Program-made: the position numbers and the translations under genes
Shown: in pieces, positions 1-11,098 of the stretch
Position numbering within the stretch: position 1 is the stretch's first letter
Layout: each line of letters begins with the position of its first letter
Notes under the pieces: model-generated
The model's input: only the letters and a program-made list of their open reading frames with translations
Told to the model about the DNA's origin: nothing
Databases searched by the model: none
From: Halicephalobus mephisto
Lineage: Eukaryota > Nematoda > Chromadorea > Rhabditida > Panagrolaimidae
DNA length: 64,000 nt
NCBI GenBank assembly: GCA_009193035.1
Contig: SWDT01000154.1
Span: 62,001-126,000 of the forward strand
Direction of reading: 5' to 3'

Positions 1-681
1 ACCTATAGGAAACGGATCATATGTACATACACAACAAGTAAATGGGTAGGTTCATTGGTAATTGTTCTAAAGAGATGTTCTAGATTGCATAGATGATGAT
101 ATCTTTGAATTCGAAAATAATTGTTCAATACAGAGTAATTTGGCTTCGAATTTCCAGCTACTAGTTAGATAACTCCATAGTGCATACTTTGCGCCAGAAT
201 TCAAAGATATTTCTCCATGTAGAAGAGAATTAGAGACAGTTTTGTATGCCAACTACTACATGAAGATTTCAAGTTCAATAAGTTTCTTCAAAATCCTTCA
301 AAATTATGTTCTCATAGCACGTTAGTTAACTAAAAATATCTTTATTCTTCAGAATCTAAGCTTTTAAAACTTATTCCTAATGAATAGTCTCGAATTTGAA
401 ACCTCAATGACATGTACAGTTTACCCCCATTGGTCCTTTATCCCAAGTGTTGTGATTTGGTGTATAGGGAGCAGGGGAGAGATGTACTTGAGTCTTTATA
501 GAATGACGTCACGGTCTTTCATCGGTATTATTAAACAATAACACAACGATATAAACTCTGTAGGATTACGGTGATAATGCTGAGACCACCTAACCAGAGA
601 GTATCACCTGCATGATGTCTCCTCAAGTCCTAACACTTAATAATTCGAACTTCCGTAAATGGTCTTTAACGTCTAAGTTTC
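1..681. other. Gene-poor left edge
   Basis: No coding exon can be supported here. Upstream exons of the nuclear-receptor fragment that begins near 682 could lie in this stretch or outside the window, but I found no zinc-finger DNA-binding exon (no paired Cys-x2-Cys coding signature) on either strand. There is a block of more mixed base composition at about 420-620, unlike the AT-rich flanks, whose nature I cannot identify. Confidence 0.4.
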
Positions 682-1155
682 GTGAAAACTTCCAGTTTCG
701 ACGAGCTCCACAGCTCCATCAACCATGCCTACATCCAGCATCTGATCCATCCCTTTCTGGAGATCGAGGCAGATGCTTCTGAGTTCGCTGTCATAATCGC
801 TATCTTTCTCTTCCAATACAACGAAGATCTCAGTCCTGACGGCAGGAAGATAGCGGAAGAGTATACAGACAAGCTTTATGATGCCCTCTATGATTACCAA
901 ATAATCAGATTCCCCAGTTGTTCTCCGAAAGAACGGACTCGGAGACAAACTAAGATTTTGATGATCATGGCCAAGATGCCTGTATGTTAAATTAAATTTT
1001 ATTCAAAACCAAATCACACATTTCAGCAAATTTGGGCAGCTGAAAGCGACATTCATCTGATGCTGTCGACATTCGATCAGATGAACATTGACGGCATTCC
1101 CAAAGAGCTTCTGTTTTATCGGTTTGGACTGAAGACAGATTATCCTTTGGTTTGA
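682..1155 (+). CDS. Nuclear hormone receptor ligand-binding domain, 3' fragment
   Basis: Two exons, 682-981 and 1027-1155, join across a GTATGT/TTTCAG intron and stay in frame to a TGA. The product resembles the helical ligand-binding domain of the large nematode NHR family: a stretch reading 'EADASEFAVIIAIFLFQYN' followed by 'LSPDGRKIAEEYTDKLY' matches the helix 5-7 pattern (hydrophobic core, then S..GR.I.E...D.LY.AL), and 'SPKERTRRQTKILMIMAKM' is the usual next helix. The 5' end is unclear. Position 682 is only a GTG, while a plausible acceptor (TTCCAG) ends at about 695, so this is probably the tail of a longer gene or a relic. No DNA-binding domain is visible in the window. Such receptors are ligand-regulated transcription factors, but a fragment without the zinc fingers may be non-functional. 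Confidence 0.6.
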
Positions 1156-2097
1156 ATAATACATTCCGATCCACTTGCAAGGCGGTTTTCAAGGTCTTAT
1201 TTGATCATCTCAGAATTTTCAAAAATAATAAATGAACTCATTTGATTTTCGTATGAATAAATTTTTTATAAATTCATCGACGAAATAATATCGATAAAAT
1301 AAACAGTAATTGTAAAAAAGTAATTTGTTCAATTTTGGTCTCCACACAAATATAAATTGATTTCAATCTCGTTTTTGATTATTTTTTACTTTTTTATGTC
1401 TATCAAATTTCGTAAGTTTCCTATTTATCAGATATAAAAAACCAAAAAAATTAAAAACAATATTAAAATTAACAAATTCACCATTCGTGTCAGGACCAAA
1501 GTTGAGCAATTTTATTTAAGTTAATAATCCAAAAGTTAATCTGTTTTTTTAATTTTACGGAATTCGAAATCCGTAAATTTACATTTTTGAGTTTTTTTAA
1601 ACTAAATTCCCCTAAGGCATTCTAAGTAAAAACAAGCAATACACGCGTTTTTTAGTTGAGTGCGAGATTTGGTGCAGTCAAATTCGGTGCTGTTAGTTTC
1701 CAAGCTGAAAATACTGGAATTGATAGGTCAATTTTTGTTAGACATAACTGACCTATCGATGGACGAAGATTCCAGAAGATGAGACCGAATGGTGTACTTA
1801 GGTCTGCCCCTTTTGCTCTTGACTTTGTCGGCAATCCAAGGTCCTCGAAAATAGAGCATCTGGGATTCTCGTTTTGAAGGTTCTCCATCGATCGTAGGAA
1901 CTAGAAATAATCGATTTTTTCGAAAAAGTTGGATTGTAAGACAGTAATCTCCTGTGAGCACTGTCTTCCTTCGGACAGGAAAGTTTAGTTTAAATAACCT
2001 TCTTCAAGTGGCGAAATCTCAGTTGGAATAAAATCATTCAGATTCCATATTTTGGGAAATCTATTTTGATCAATTTTTAAATTTTAAAATATTTGTA

Positions 2098-2480
2098 TTC
2101 TGTGCTTCAAATAATCAAAGTTGAAAATCAAAATTCGAAGTTAAAATTAGAATTTTTCGTGTTAAAAAATAATTTATGAGTCATGTTTGAATTAGAAAAA
2201 TCTAGTTAAACTTTAACTACCAATTTGGATAAGTTTTTAAAATAAAAAATTATAGATTTTTTTAAATGTAAAAATCCAAAATTCTACCTCGAACTTTAAA
2301 TTTTTACATTATGATGATTTTTATAAAATTTTTATTTCAAAAATTTATTTTCTGTGTTGTAAATTGGCAGTTAGAACCTGATATTTGGATATTCTCAATC
2401 CAAACATGACTCATAAGTTGTGTTTTAACACGAACAATCCGAATTTCGACCTCGAACTTTGACTTCCAACTTTAATAACA
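2098..2480. mobile_element. Inverted-repeat MITE-like element, family 2
   Basis: The left arm (about 2133-2192) contains 'tttttcgtgttaaaa' then 'atgagtcatgtttg'. The right arm (about 2399-2450) carries the reverse complement ('ccaaacatgactcataa' then 'ttttaacacgaa'), so the ends form a long imperfect palindrome. Relatives sharing 'cgaaatttggacttttc'-type ends occur near 2590, 18760, 21730 and 42950. There is no coding capacity. I infer a non-autonomous DNA transposon; the target-site duplication was not resolved. Confidence 0.5.
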
Positions 2481-2687
2481 CGAATCACTTTACTTATTTT
2501 TACTTATTTTTATTTTTATTCTTATTTCGAACTATATAGAATTTACAAACAATAATACAAATCACTGTTTTATAAAAATTAGAACTCAGAGTTCAAAGTC
2601 GAAATTTGGACTTTTCGTTCTGAGACGACTTTAAGGTCATAATTGTGTTCGAAAAATTCACAAAAATTCTATCAATTTAGAAAATTT

Positions 2688-2845
2688 TCTAAAATAGGAA
2701 AAAATTAATATTTTTTTAAATAGAAAAAAATTAATATTTTTTGAAATAGAAAAAAATTAATATTTTTCGAAATAGAAAAAATTAATATTTTTTTAAATAG
2801 AAAAAATTAATATTTTTCGAAATAGAAAAAATTAATATTTTTTAA
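2688..2845. repeat. Minisatellite, ~26 bp unit
   Basis: About six tandem copies of an AT-rich unit built around 'aaatagaaaaaattaatat', with small variations (a run of T, or TTTCG, between copies). Confidence 0.8.
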
Positions 2846-2971
2846 CACAAAAAATTCAAATTTTGACTTCCAACTTTTGTAAAATAAAATAAATAATTTA
2901 TTAAAAAAGATTTTTCAAGACGTGGATTCTGGAAAGTTGTATTCCAGTCGAGACTTGAACACTTAAGAATT

Positions 2972-3301
2972 TTATGTAAATTTACTTTCTGGTCGAGAGA
3001 GGACAAATTTCACAAAACAGATTTCTACCAAATACCGAAAAAACCAACTTGTGATTTTTCTGCCAATTCTGAATTTCAAACAACATTCGCATTCATTTTC
3101 GATCGGTTTCATCCATTTTTCGTTCGTGTCTTTTTGGAAATCGTGTAAACTAGAAAAATGATTCAGCATCAGCCATTCAGAAAGTAAAATTTTTAGTTTT
3201 TCTTCGTTGAATAAAATTAATTTTTCTTCAGAAATATCCGGCAATAACAATCTAACAAGATCTTGAAGATCTGATTTCTGAAGTCGGAATATAGTGGGCA
3301 T
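2972..3301 (-). CDS. Hypothetical small protein, 109 aa
   Basis: An uninterrupted frame runs from ATG at 3301 to a stop at 2972-2974. The predicted product is rich in Leu, Lys and Glu, with a likely helical first half and one tight 'ECECCLKF' cysteine cluster. I recognise no family. Base composition is less AT-biased than the flanking repeats, which is the main argument for coding. No conserved neighbour helps, and the product could be an exon of a longer gene or a chance frame. Confidence 0.25.
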   Translation of the reverse strand: MPTIFRLQKSDLQDLVRLLLPDISEEKLILFNEEKLKILLSEWLMLNHFSSLHDFQKDTNEKWMKPIENECECCLKFRIGRKITSWFFRYLVEICFVKFVLSRPESKFT

Positions 3302-3470
3302 CGTGTACGTAAGCAAAAAACAGAAAGAATAAACTGGTTGGAGTACGTTAAGACAAAGCTAAAAAACAAACAAGATTGTTCTCGAGGAAACTTCCTGGTG
3401 TTAGCACCGGTTCAAGTGGGGTATCTCAGGACTGGAGTGATCGAGGACAATCCGAGGGAAAATCCAACAA

Positions 3471-3620
3471 ACTTTAATTATAATCTTGTTTAAAAAACTT
3501 AAATTTAATCTTGTTCAAAAAACTTTAATTTAATCTTGTTCAAAAAACTTTAATTTAATCTTGTTCAAAAAACTTTAATCTTGTTCAAAAAATTTCAATT
3601 TAATCTTATTCAAAAAACCT
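3471..3620. repeat. Minisatellite, ~27 bp unit
   Basis: Five to six tandem copies of a unit containing 'aatcttgttcaaaaaac', degenerating at both ends. Confidence 0.8.
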
Positions 3621-4045
3621 ACAGTTTCCATTCAGGAATTTCTGAATAATTTTAATTTTTTTACTAAAATTATTTCGAAAAAATTCTTTAATTTAAAAAA
3701 TTATTAAATAATAATTTATTTCTGAAATTTCAATTACTGTCGAATTTCCGACAAATTCAAATAAGTCTTCTACAGTATTTTTGGTAATTTTAAAAACCCG
3801 AAATTTGGATTTAGATGATTAAAAATGTTCAATTTTATATATTTACGAAATTTAACATCATTAAAAAAACCAAAATTTAAAATTTAAAAATAAATCAAAT
3901 TTCGAAATGATTTTTACAGTACTTAATTATAAAAAATTCAATATTAAAAAATTATTTATTTTTATTTTGTTAAAGAATTATTTATTTTTTTAAATAAAAA
4001 TTAAAAAATTCAAATAACTTTTCTAAAATAAAAAATTAAATTTTT

Positions 4046-5625
4046 TCATTGATTTTTTGTCATTCCTTCCCATTCTTTTTTTAGTCCATTAAAATGTTCA
4101 TCCATCGTTGTAGCCGCTGGCAATTTATTTCCCAATACAGTAACCACCATAGGTTTGTTGTTTTCGATCTCGACAGGTAGATCTGTGTTTTCAATTTTGG
4201 CGAATTTCAGTTGCAATTTGAAGTAAAAAACGGAACAGAAAATGAAATAAACATTATAAAACTAAAAATTTTAATTTTAATTTTTTTATTTGAAATCGGA
4301 GAACTTACTACGTAAAAAACAGCTTCTGATGCCTGTAATTCGTCGGTAACGGCCATTGCTACGCTGTTCGTGATAGGACTCAAGACAGTCACACCGGCCA
4401 TGAGGATGATGTAGGGTCTGACAATTAGTAGAATCTTGATGTTTTCGACAATTTGACATCTGGTTGTTAAGTTGTATCCTTCAGTGATTAACTTCTTCAT
4501 TTTCTTGTTTCTTCTGTCCAAAACCAAGAGCAAAATGAGAGTCAAAAAGTTCATCGACAAAGAAATAATTACCAGGTGATTGTAAAGATCGAATTTAACT
4601 AAAACGGTAGGATTGTAATAAATATAAAAAACTTGACAATCTAATAAAAGATCAGAGATTAAAAGAATTAATTCCTAAACTTAGATGTCTGATTCCATTC
4701 TTACGATAGAATTCAAATAAATAAATTTTTTTTTGCAAAAAATTTAGAAATAATTTTTCGAAAAAATTAAAATATATGTACATAAAAAAGTGTAACTTTT
4801 GGTCCAGTAACAGAAATCGTCACTATTATGTTTTAATTTTCGTCACAAATGTCAAATATTTATAAAATATGTAACGATTGTATAACTTTTTCGTCATATT
4901 TCGCAATTATTACAAAATCGAAATTTACTCTTTTTGTGTCTGAACATAGTAAAGAAACAAAACTATTCTAAAAATAAGTAGTTTTTTAAAGTTAATTATA
5001 AAAGCCTGGTTCTGGGATGAAAAATGTGATTTCTAAACGACATTACAAAAATTATAAAAAAGTTCCAAATACAATTTAACTTGACAATGTTATAAACTCT
5101 AACATCGAAACCTGTTTTTAAAAATTTCAATTCTATGATTATTTTTTAAATTCAACTTCTGCATTGTCATTAATAAAACTTACAAATATACTGTAACAAA
5201 GTGATGGAAGCAGAACAGGCTATAATAATAAAGAAGAAAATTAGTCCGAAATTCCTCGTTGACCATCTGTGATAACTTTCCAAAAAAATTGTCGCTAAAA
5301 TTCTGTCGAAACAAATAACCAAGATCTTAAATCTGACGATATTTCCTCCGAATGTTTGACTGATCCTTGTTATAGTGAATAACGGAGTCGTTACAGTACC
5401 TTTGGAGAGGAATTCAATGCTCCCAATGATCGAACCAAGACAGATACAGTAGTCAAAAGGTCGAAGCATGTAGATGAAACACGATAAACTAGGACTAAAT
5501 TCAGATCTTTTTTTCTCAGTAAGGAATTGGGCTGTCCGTAGAACCATCGCAAGACCTCCGACAACCAAATCTACCGCAAAAGCTGTTCTTTCAAACACAA
5601 CAACTTGTTCCGCAGTCAAAGTCAT
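4046..5625 (-). CDS. Sre-family 7TM chemoreceptor (copy 1)
   Basis: Three exons on the minus strand (5625-5184, 4598-4309, 4261-4046) join in frame to give about 315 aa. Hydrophobic segments account for roughly seven membrane helices. After the third is the motif 'CFDRILATIFLESY', the D/ER..AT.F...Y signature of the Sre-type nematode chemoreceptors. The C-terminus ends 'EHFNGLKKEWEG', resembling the Sre tail Y/HF..L...W. The paralogue at 15036-17077 has the same architecture and the same intron phases at two junctions (phase 1 before helix 5, phase 0 before helix 7). I chose ATG 5625 because both paralogues begin M-T-L directly before the first helix; a splice acceptor lies only 8 nt upstream, so an extra upstream exon is possible. 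Such receptors act in sensory neuron cilia; the ligand is unknown. Confidence 0.7.
4776..4950. mobile_element. MITE family 1 copy in intron of Sre copy 1
   Basis: The left end reads 'gtacataaaaaagtgtaac' and the right end 'tttactctttttgtgtc', an inverted pair of the terminal sequence seen near 36980, 37140, 49720 and 49870. The core 'aaatcgtcactattatg' is shared with those copies. It is non-coding and lies inside the intron 4599-5183. Confidence 0.6.
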
Positions 5626-6360
5626 TAGAAATACTGTAATAAATGACAGAATATCAGTAGACAAGAACACGGGAGAATTACCGGACTGGAAAAATTATTA
5701 TTCAATAACAATTATCAAAAACAAACAAAACACGAAGTAGGCCAGATGTTAAGCATAAGAATTAATGAGAGAGATTTAACTATTTTAACACAGACAAATA
5801 AAAAGTTGTTTTCGCCTTCATTTGTCTGTCTCGAAACAAGCCTAAAAGATCCCCAATCAACCGTAAACGAATGTTCATTTAAACAATCAAATGTTCAATG
5901 ACAACTAAGAGCATTAGAAAGATAATTGCTGTGACAACTAGACTGTATTTTGAACATTTGTTTTTCAGAAATTGAGGTCTGAATGTAGTTTTAGCGATTT
6001 GCAGTAATTAATTCTGAAAACATTCCGGTCTTCCAAATTCAAATGTTTTCTATCATTCAGCAAAACTACAGTAACCAAAAAGTTGAATCCTTTATGTCGG
6101 AATTAGGAAACAAGGATAGTCACAATAATGCAGCAAAACTTAAATTTATTTTTGTTAAGAATACTAGACGAAATTAACAAACAGTTTAAAGATATATCCG
6201 AGGTCGCAAGTGGCATTAAACGGATGTATTACTATGGACATCCTTTAATACCATGATAGTCATTGAACCAAATACAACGACTTATTTGTTGCTTAACACA
6301 TGAATATATAACTATAACAATTCCAGCATATTCTAGATTTTGGAGTACTAAATCAAATAG

Positions 6361-6540
6361 TACAGTAGAACTTGGATATAAGATACCTCCGTTATAACAT
6401 ATCTCACGTTATAGCATACGGTATGAGTGAGTGAGTTTGGTTAGTCTATCTTCAAATTGACTCTGTTATAATATACCCTTTCTTATAACATACACTTTGG
6501 CCGGTCCCAAGGGAGTATCTTATATCCAAGTTCGACTATA
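6361..6540. mobile_element. pogo/Tigger-like MITE, ~176 bp
   Basis: The left terminus after TA begins 'cagtagaacttggatata', and the right terminus is its near-perfect inverse ending 'tatccaagttcgac', flanked by TA on both sides. About 28 nt of terminal inverted repeat are visible. A 5' CAGT(A/C)GAAC start with TA target duplication is typical of pogo-type Tc1/mariner non-autonomous elements. The interior ('gttataacat' and its inverse) is non-coding. Confidence 0.75.
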
Positions 6541-8265
6541 TATACTATTCTAGGATTCGAGTAGGTTTAACATGTAAAAAATTAGAAAATTACTTTAAAA
6601 CCAGGGTTGGAAAAAGTTATTAACATAATTAATAAGATACTTGGAGGAGTCATTTTACTGTAACAAGTAATTTATTGCCTACTTTTCGGTGTAGAATCGT
6701 TCAATTCCACTAACCGTGGGCTAAATTATAGCATTTTGAGTCTATAACACAAAATTATTCATACTATTTTCTGAAAGCGTGGAAATTAAGAAACCGAATC
6801 TAGTGTACGTTGTAGAGCAATCTTAGTTGCATAATTCCATATAAAGAAACTGAACTCTTTGATTTCACTTTAGAAAGAAAAGTTTCTGAAAGATATCAAA
6901 GAGTAAGTTGCAGAGGTTCAAAGAAATAAAGTTAGATTTCTTTCGTTTTCTATCATGTTTAAGAACATTGTGATTGGAAGAAAATCTATCAAAAAAGAGT
7001 GCAGAAATGAAAAAAACAACATATAGATCATCTTTTTGAAAATTGTTTCGGAATTCCTAATTTTGACTTCTTAATGATGTTTGCTTGATCGACTTCAAAA
7101 ATTCCTTTATTGTTGACCATAGAATAGGTTCTAGTTTATTTACAAATAGTTGAATAGTAATTAGTTGATTTTGACAATTTCCAGAAATTCATCATAACTA
7201 TGATTCACTTTTGGTTTCAGTCAAGAACTTGATTTAAAATCACTCCTACCTTTTGATTCTTTTGTATTGCAAATCATTAGCAGAAATATTTATGAAAATA
7301 ATTACACTTTAAACCCTATAAAAGTACAAAAAACAAGGATAATAAACTTAATTCTGTATAAAAATTACACTATTTTAAAACTTATTTAATATTTTTTCTT
7401 GAAAACAAAAGAAGAGGTCGATTTGGTATTATAAGATTAGATAGTCGATTTTAGGTACAACAGATTAAGAACTCAGATCTTAAATACTATGTTAAATAAA
7501 AAGTTCTGATACAAAAGATATTTGGGGTCATAGGTCAATCTGTGACATTTTCCTTAGGAATGACCGGAAGAATGGGTTCACATGTTATTAGATAGAAATT
7601 TGCACGAGCTCTATGACTGGTATATTAGTACTTTCTTAAGTCTCTTATTAATTGGACTATTAACTTTTTCGAGTCTAATTTCAAAGTAATTTTCCATATA
7701 CTAAATCTATCTGAACCCTGGAATACTATGTATCTTCCTATTTAGCATTCTGAAATCTATAAAATGTTAGAACTATTATAGTCAGTCCTCCATGTGTTAA
7801 CAGAAACAACATACTGATGTCATGTATCAAATGAAGATGAAAGTATCAATGTTCGAGATTAATTCAAATAAGTACAAATTAGTAAAGGTGAAATAATGCG
7901 AAAACTTGTTTTTTTAGCTTTGTCTAGCCCGATATCAAAATCATCAAATTTAATTTCAAATTAGACATCAATACAATCTAAATTTACCCCACTCAAAATC
8001 TTAACCTTGACAGACGATTTTAGAAAAAATTTTAAAATAATTATTCACATGAACGAGTTTGAATATTGTAATACACAGTAGTAACAACTGTGGCAAACCT
8101 TTTGCCAAAGAATTTCACTTCAAGTACTAGACGATATCTTTTAACAAAGATAAAACAGATAAGAGAAATGATTTTGACCAATATTGTTCCATGAGTTGGT
8201 TACCTTCTAATACAGACCATTTTGGAAGTTCTAAGGAGATTTGAGACCATGCGTGATCTGTGACG

Positions 8266-8390
8266 ATCCAATATTGCTTCGACGATGATGACAATGACTA
8301 TGAAGTCATGCTGACTGAAATGTTAGACGTACTTCCTTTCCTTGAGATATTATATATTGACTATATCTCACAATACTGCTTTCCGTAAAT
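8266..8390 (+). pseudogene. Decayed coding remnant, LRR/F-box-associated-like
   Basis: One frame reads 'FDDDDNDYEVMLTEMLD' followed by 'VLPFLEILYIDYI' and then stops. It aligns by eye to 'FDDSNCHYKVMMIKTLE' and 'KLSSLKELHVGSW' at about 22410-22530. The pattern of acidic strand, helix and L..L..L is like the C-terminal repeats of nematode F-box proteins, but it is too short to assign. Both places lack a complete gene. Confidence 0.3.
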
Positions 8391-8439
8391 TCTGAAGGCT
8401 TTTATTTTCTCATATTGAGTAGGTAAAAGGTTTGACATT

Positions 8440-8800
8440 TTATAAACATAAAAACAGTTGTAAAAAGCATAAGGAACAGTAAGATCATTAACTGCGTTAG
8501 GAAAAAACTTGAATAGCTATATCTAAAAAGTGTAATTTCAGTAAAATGAAAAATGCCGCAAATGCATAGGATTTCATCACGGGAAGTTTCGCAACCTTTA
8601 TGTGATGTTTAATGTAACGTTTGTCAAAAGCTACGATTTTCCACAACAAGTGCACTGTGATTTTTGTTCCAAATGCCGCTTATTCATGGAAATCGTAACC
8701 ATTGTATAAGACTCTGTCAAAGTTAATAATTGTTGCAAAAACCACATGTAATAGTGATGTATTTATTACTGAGATCAAAGTTACAATTTTTATGTGTCGA
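8440..8800. mobile_element. Divergent MITE family 1 copy
   Basis: It contains degraded matches to the family 1 core ('ttcatggaaatcgtaacca', 'aaatgtaatagtgatg'-like) and ends near 'caaagttacaatttttatg'. The boundaries are uncertain. Confidence 0.3.
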
Positions 8801-9084
8801 TTTGTTTGTTTACCTCTACGGAGTATAAAGCCAATGTTCGTAATGCAGTTACAATGTTGACAATTTAAAAAAATACTTTATTTTTATTCTTCTATCCATC
8901 AGGTTTGAATTCTGTTTTAGATTTCCAAGATCTTTAAAATCGAAAAATTTCAGGTTTTGTCTACTGGAAGATAAAAAAGTATAATTGAGATTTTTTATTT
9001 TAATATTAAAATAAGTTCAATTTCCTTATTTCCATATAAGAATAACATTAAATAAGGTGTTTACTCGTCGAAGAATATGAATTA

Positions 9085-9794
9085 TTAAATCCGCTCCATA
9101 ATTGCAGCTTTGAGTGCATCTGGGTTGTTTCCCTCGAGAGTGTGGATAACCTTGCCATTTTTGATAAACACAAAAGTCGGCATGACCTTGATATCGTAGT
9201 TGGCTATGATGTCATCTGCTTCGTCTACATCCACTTTGATGAAGATTGCATTCTCAAATTCTTGGGAGAGTTTCTGGAATTCCACGGAGTATAAGAAGTA
9301 TCAAACTATCGACAAAATTAATAAAATTTTCAGTAAAAATAGTGCTAAATTATTTTTTTTATTTTCTGAAGTTTTGCTTGAAAAATAAAAAAGTACCAGA
9401 CAATTCAAAATATTCTTTTCAAATTCGGTCTCAAAATAAAGTTAATTTTCAGTAAATTCTTTATAAAAGTAGTTTTTAAAGAATCCTTTTGTATTTTGAA
9501 CTTATATTTTATGATCAATATAAACTTGAATCTAGTAGATAGGCGATTATTTCTTAATCTACAATCAACTCACATGGAATTTGGGGCCCATGATCTTGCA
9601 AGGACCGCACCATGTTGCGAAGCTGAAAATACTACAGTAATCCATGGTGATTATTAATGAAGAAAACTTACAAATCGACAACGACCAAGGCATCTCCGAC
9701 TGTCGCTATGGCTTTGTCAAAATCGTCCTAAAAAAACTCTTAAACAAATGCAAAATTATCGAAAAATTACTTTATCATTAGTTTCAAGGAACAT
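9085..9794 (-). CDS. Thioredoxin, 105 aa
   Basis: Four exons (9794-9771, 9727-9672, 9622-9574, 9273-9085) splice in frame into a protein of exactly typical thioredoxin length. The active site is 'FFATWCGPCKIMGP' at about residues 24-37, so both redox cysteines of WCGPC are present. The cis-proline loop 'KVMPTFVFIKNG' and the closing 'HTLEGNNPDALKAAI' are also canonical. It reduces protein disulfides using electrons from thioredoxin reductase. No targeting peptide is visible, so a cytosolic or nuclear form is likely. The first exon is only 24 nt (8 codons) and was chosen because it supplies an ATG and a GTAATT donor in the right phase. The intron at 9274-9573 is the longest and unremarkable. 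Confidence 0.9.
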
Positions 9795-11098
9795 GACGAA
9801 ATACACAAGTATTATGGGAATTTAATTTTCTCCACCAATTTTAAAATTGAAAAAATTGAAAATGGAAAATTTGCCTTTTCAATTTCAATATAACAATTTC
9901 GGTTCCCAAGACGACAAATGAGAAAATGACGAGCAAAGTAAGAAGTCTAGGAGTTCATGTTAAAACATAAAAGGTTACTAAAAAAATGCACTTCCACCTT
10001 TCCTAATCTAAGAGTAGTAAAAATGTCGTCTTATTGACTCCAGCTAAATAATTAAACAATTCATAAATTACGAAGAAAAGCATGACAAGATTATTATGAA
10101 ATTTAGTGTGTATTTTCTGAAGAAAATAAAGAAAGATAATGAGGACATACGAAGACAAGGATCTTCAAGATCGACGATCTGGGTAAACATTATAATTACA
10201 GACAATAAGGACCTGGGGCAATTACTCTTTTAAAATTCTAGCAAATAACATGCAATATTTAAATCTTCGGTTTCAAGAGTTTAAAAAACCAAAGAAATCC
10301 AGAAAATACATTTTTTTATAGAAAAATTTTTAACTATTCCCATACCTTACCGCTTAGGAAAGGAACTCTAATTAATCTCTTCCTTCCTCATATTCAAAAT
10401 CGACTGATTTGATATTAAATTTCTAATCAATTAAGTACTCCATCGCTACTTTGTGATAAAAACTTCAGAATATAATATACGAAATTTGAAAAATGCTGAT
10501 CAAATCATTATTGATTCAGATAAACATTTTTTTCATTTTTTACTATCCGCGAGAACACTTTTCACGGTTTTGGAATACCATAAAGTTTAAAGTTTTCATA
10601 TTTGCCATTTAATTATTTTTAAATCGGGAACTTTTCTTGGATTACAAAGGATTATTACTATTTTGCTGTTATTAGAATCTGCAGAAATGTTCATTTTATT
10701 GACAGACGCATCATTGTTCAGTAACTCTTTTAATTGATAGTTATTCTGAGCTAAGCACTTCTCAAAGAATACAAACTGCTTCAATGATCGACAATTTTCC
10801 ACCGTTATGGATCCTATAATATACTACAATTGATTACTGATTAAATTCATTGTATTAAAAATGTTTTTAGATAAATCGAAAGATTCCGACTCTCCTATCA
10901 AGTGTATTATACGTACTAATTTGACCAGATTTTCGAATTGTATCTATCAATGTTAGTGAAACAGTAAAGAGGGACACGATTTGCTTTTATATCTAGCGTG
11001 ATTCAGAAATATCAAGACTGACAAAATCATTGTTTCCAATTCCCATTAAAGTCTACAATAGTAAGAGTGAAATTATTTAATAATTAGCAACGATCTAA
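9795..11098. other. Intergenic stretch, nothing identified
   Basis: AT-rich. A 68-codon open frame on the minus strand (10596-10802) has no recognisable features and no splice partner. I see no repeat or RNA gene. Confidence 0.4.

Larger units (their letters stand above)
1156..2971. other. AT-rich intergenic stretch with inverted-repeat element and minisatellite
   Basis: No supported gene. It contains an inverted-repeat element at about 2098-2480 and a short tandem array at 2688-2845, both listed separately. Overlapping reading frames on the minus strand at 1652-1961 have no recognisable domain and no splice partners. Confidence 0.5.
5634..9084. other. Gene-poor intergenic stretch
   Basis: About 3.4 kb with no supported gene. 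Identified content is a pogo-like MITE (6361-6540), a short decayed coding remnant (about 8266-8390) and a divergent copy of MITE family 1 (about 8440-8800). The rest is AT-rich sequence in which I see nothing. Confidence 0.5.

Noticed and set aside
1652..1961. Two overlapping minus-strand frames including a basic KSKRGRPK stretch
   Set aside because: No recognisable domain, no partner exons, and the two frames compete; not enough to call a gene.
10596..10802. 68-codon minus-strand frame
   Set aside because: Short, AT-rich, with no domain, splice partner or conserved context.
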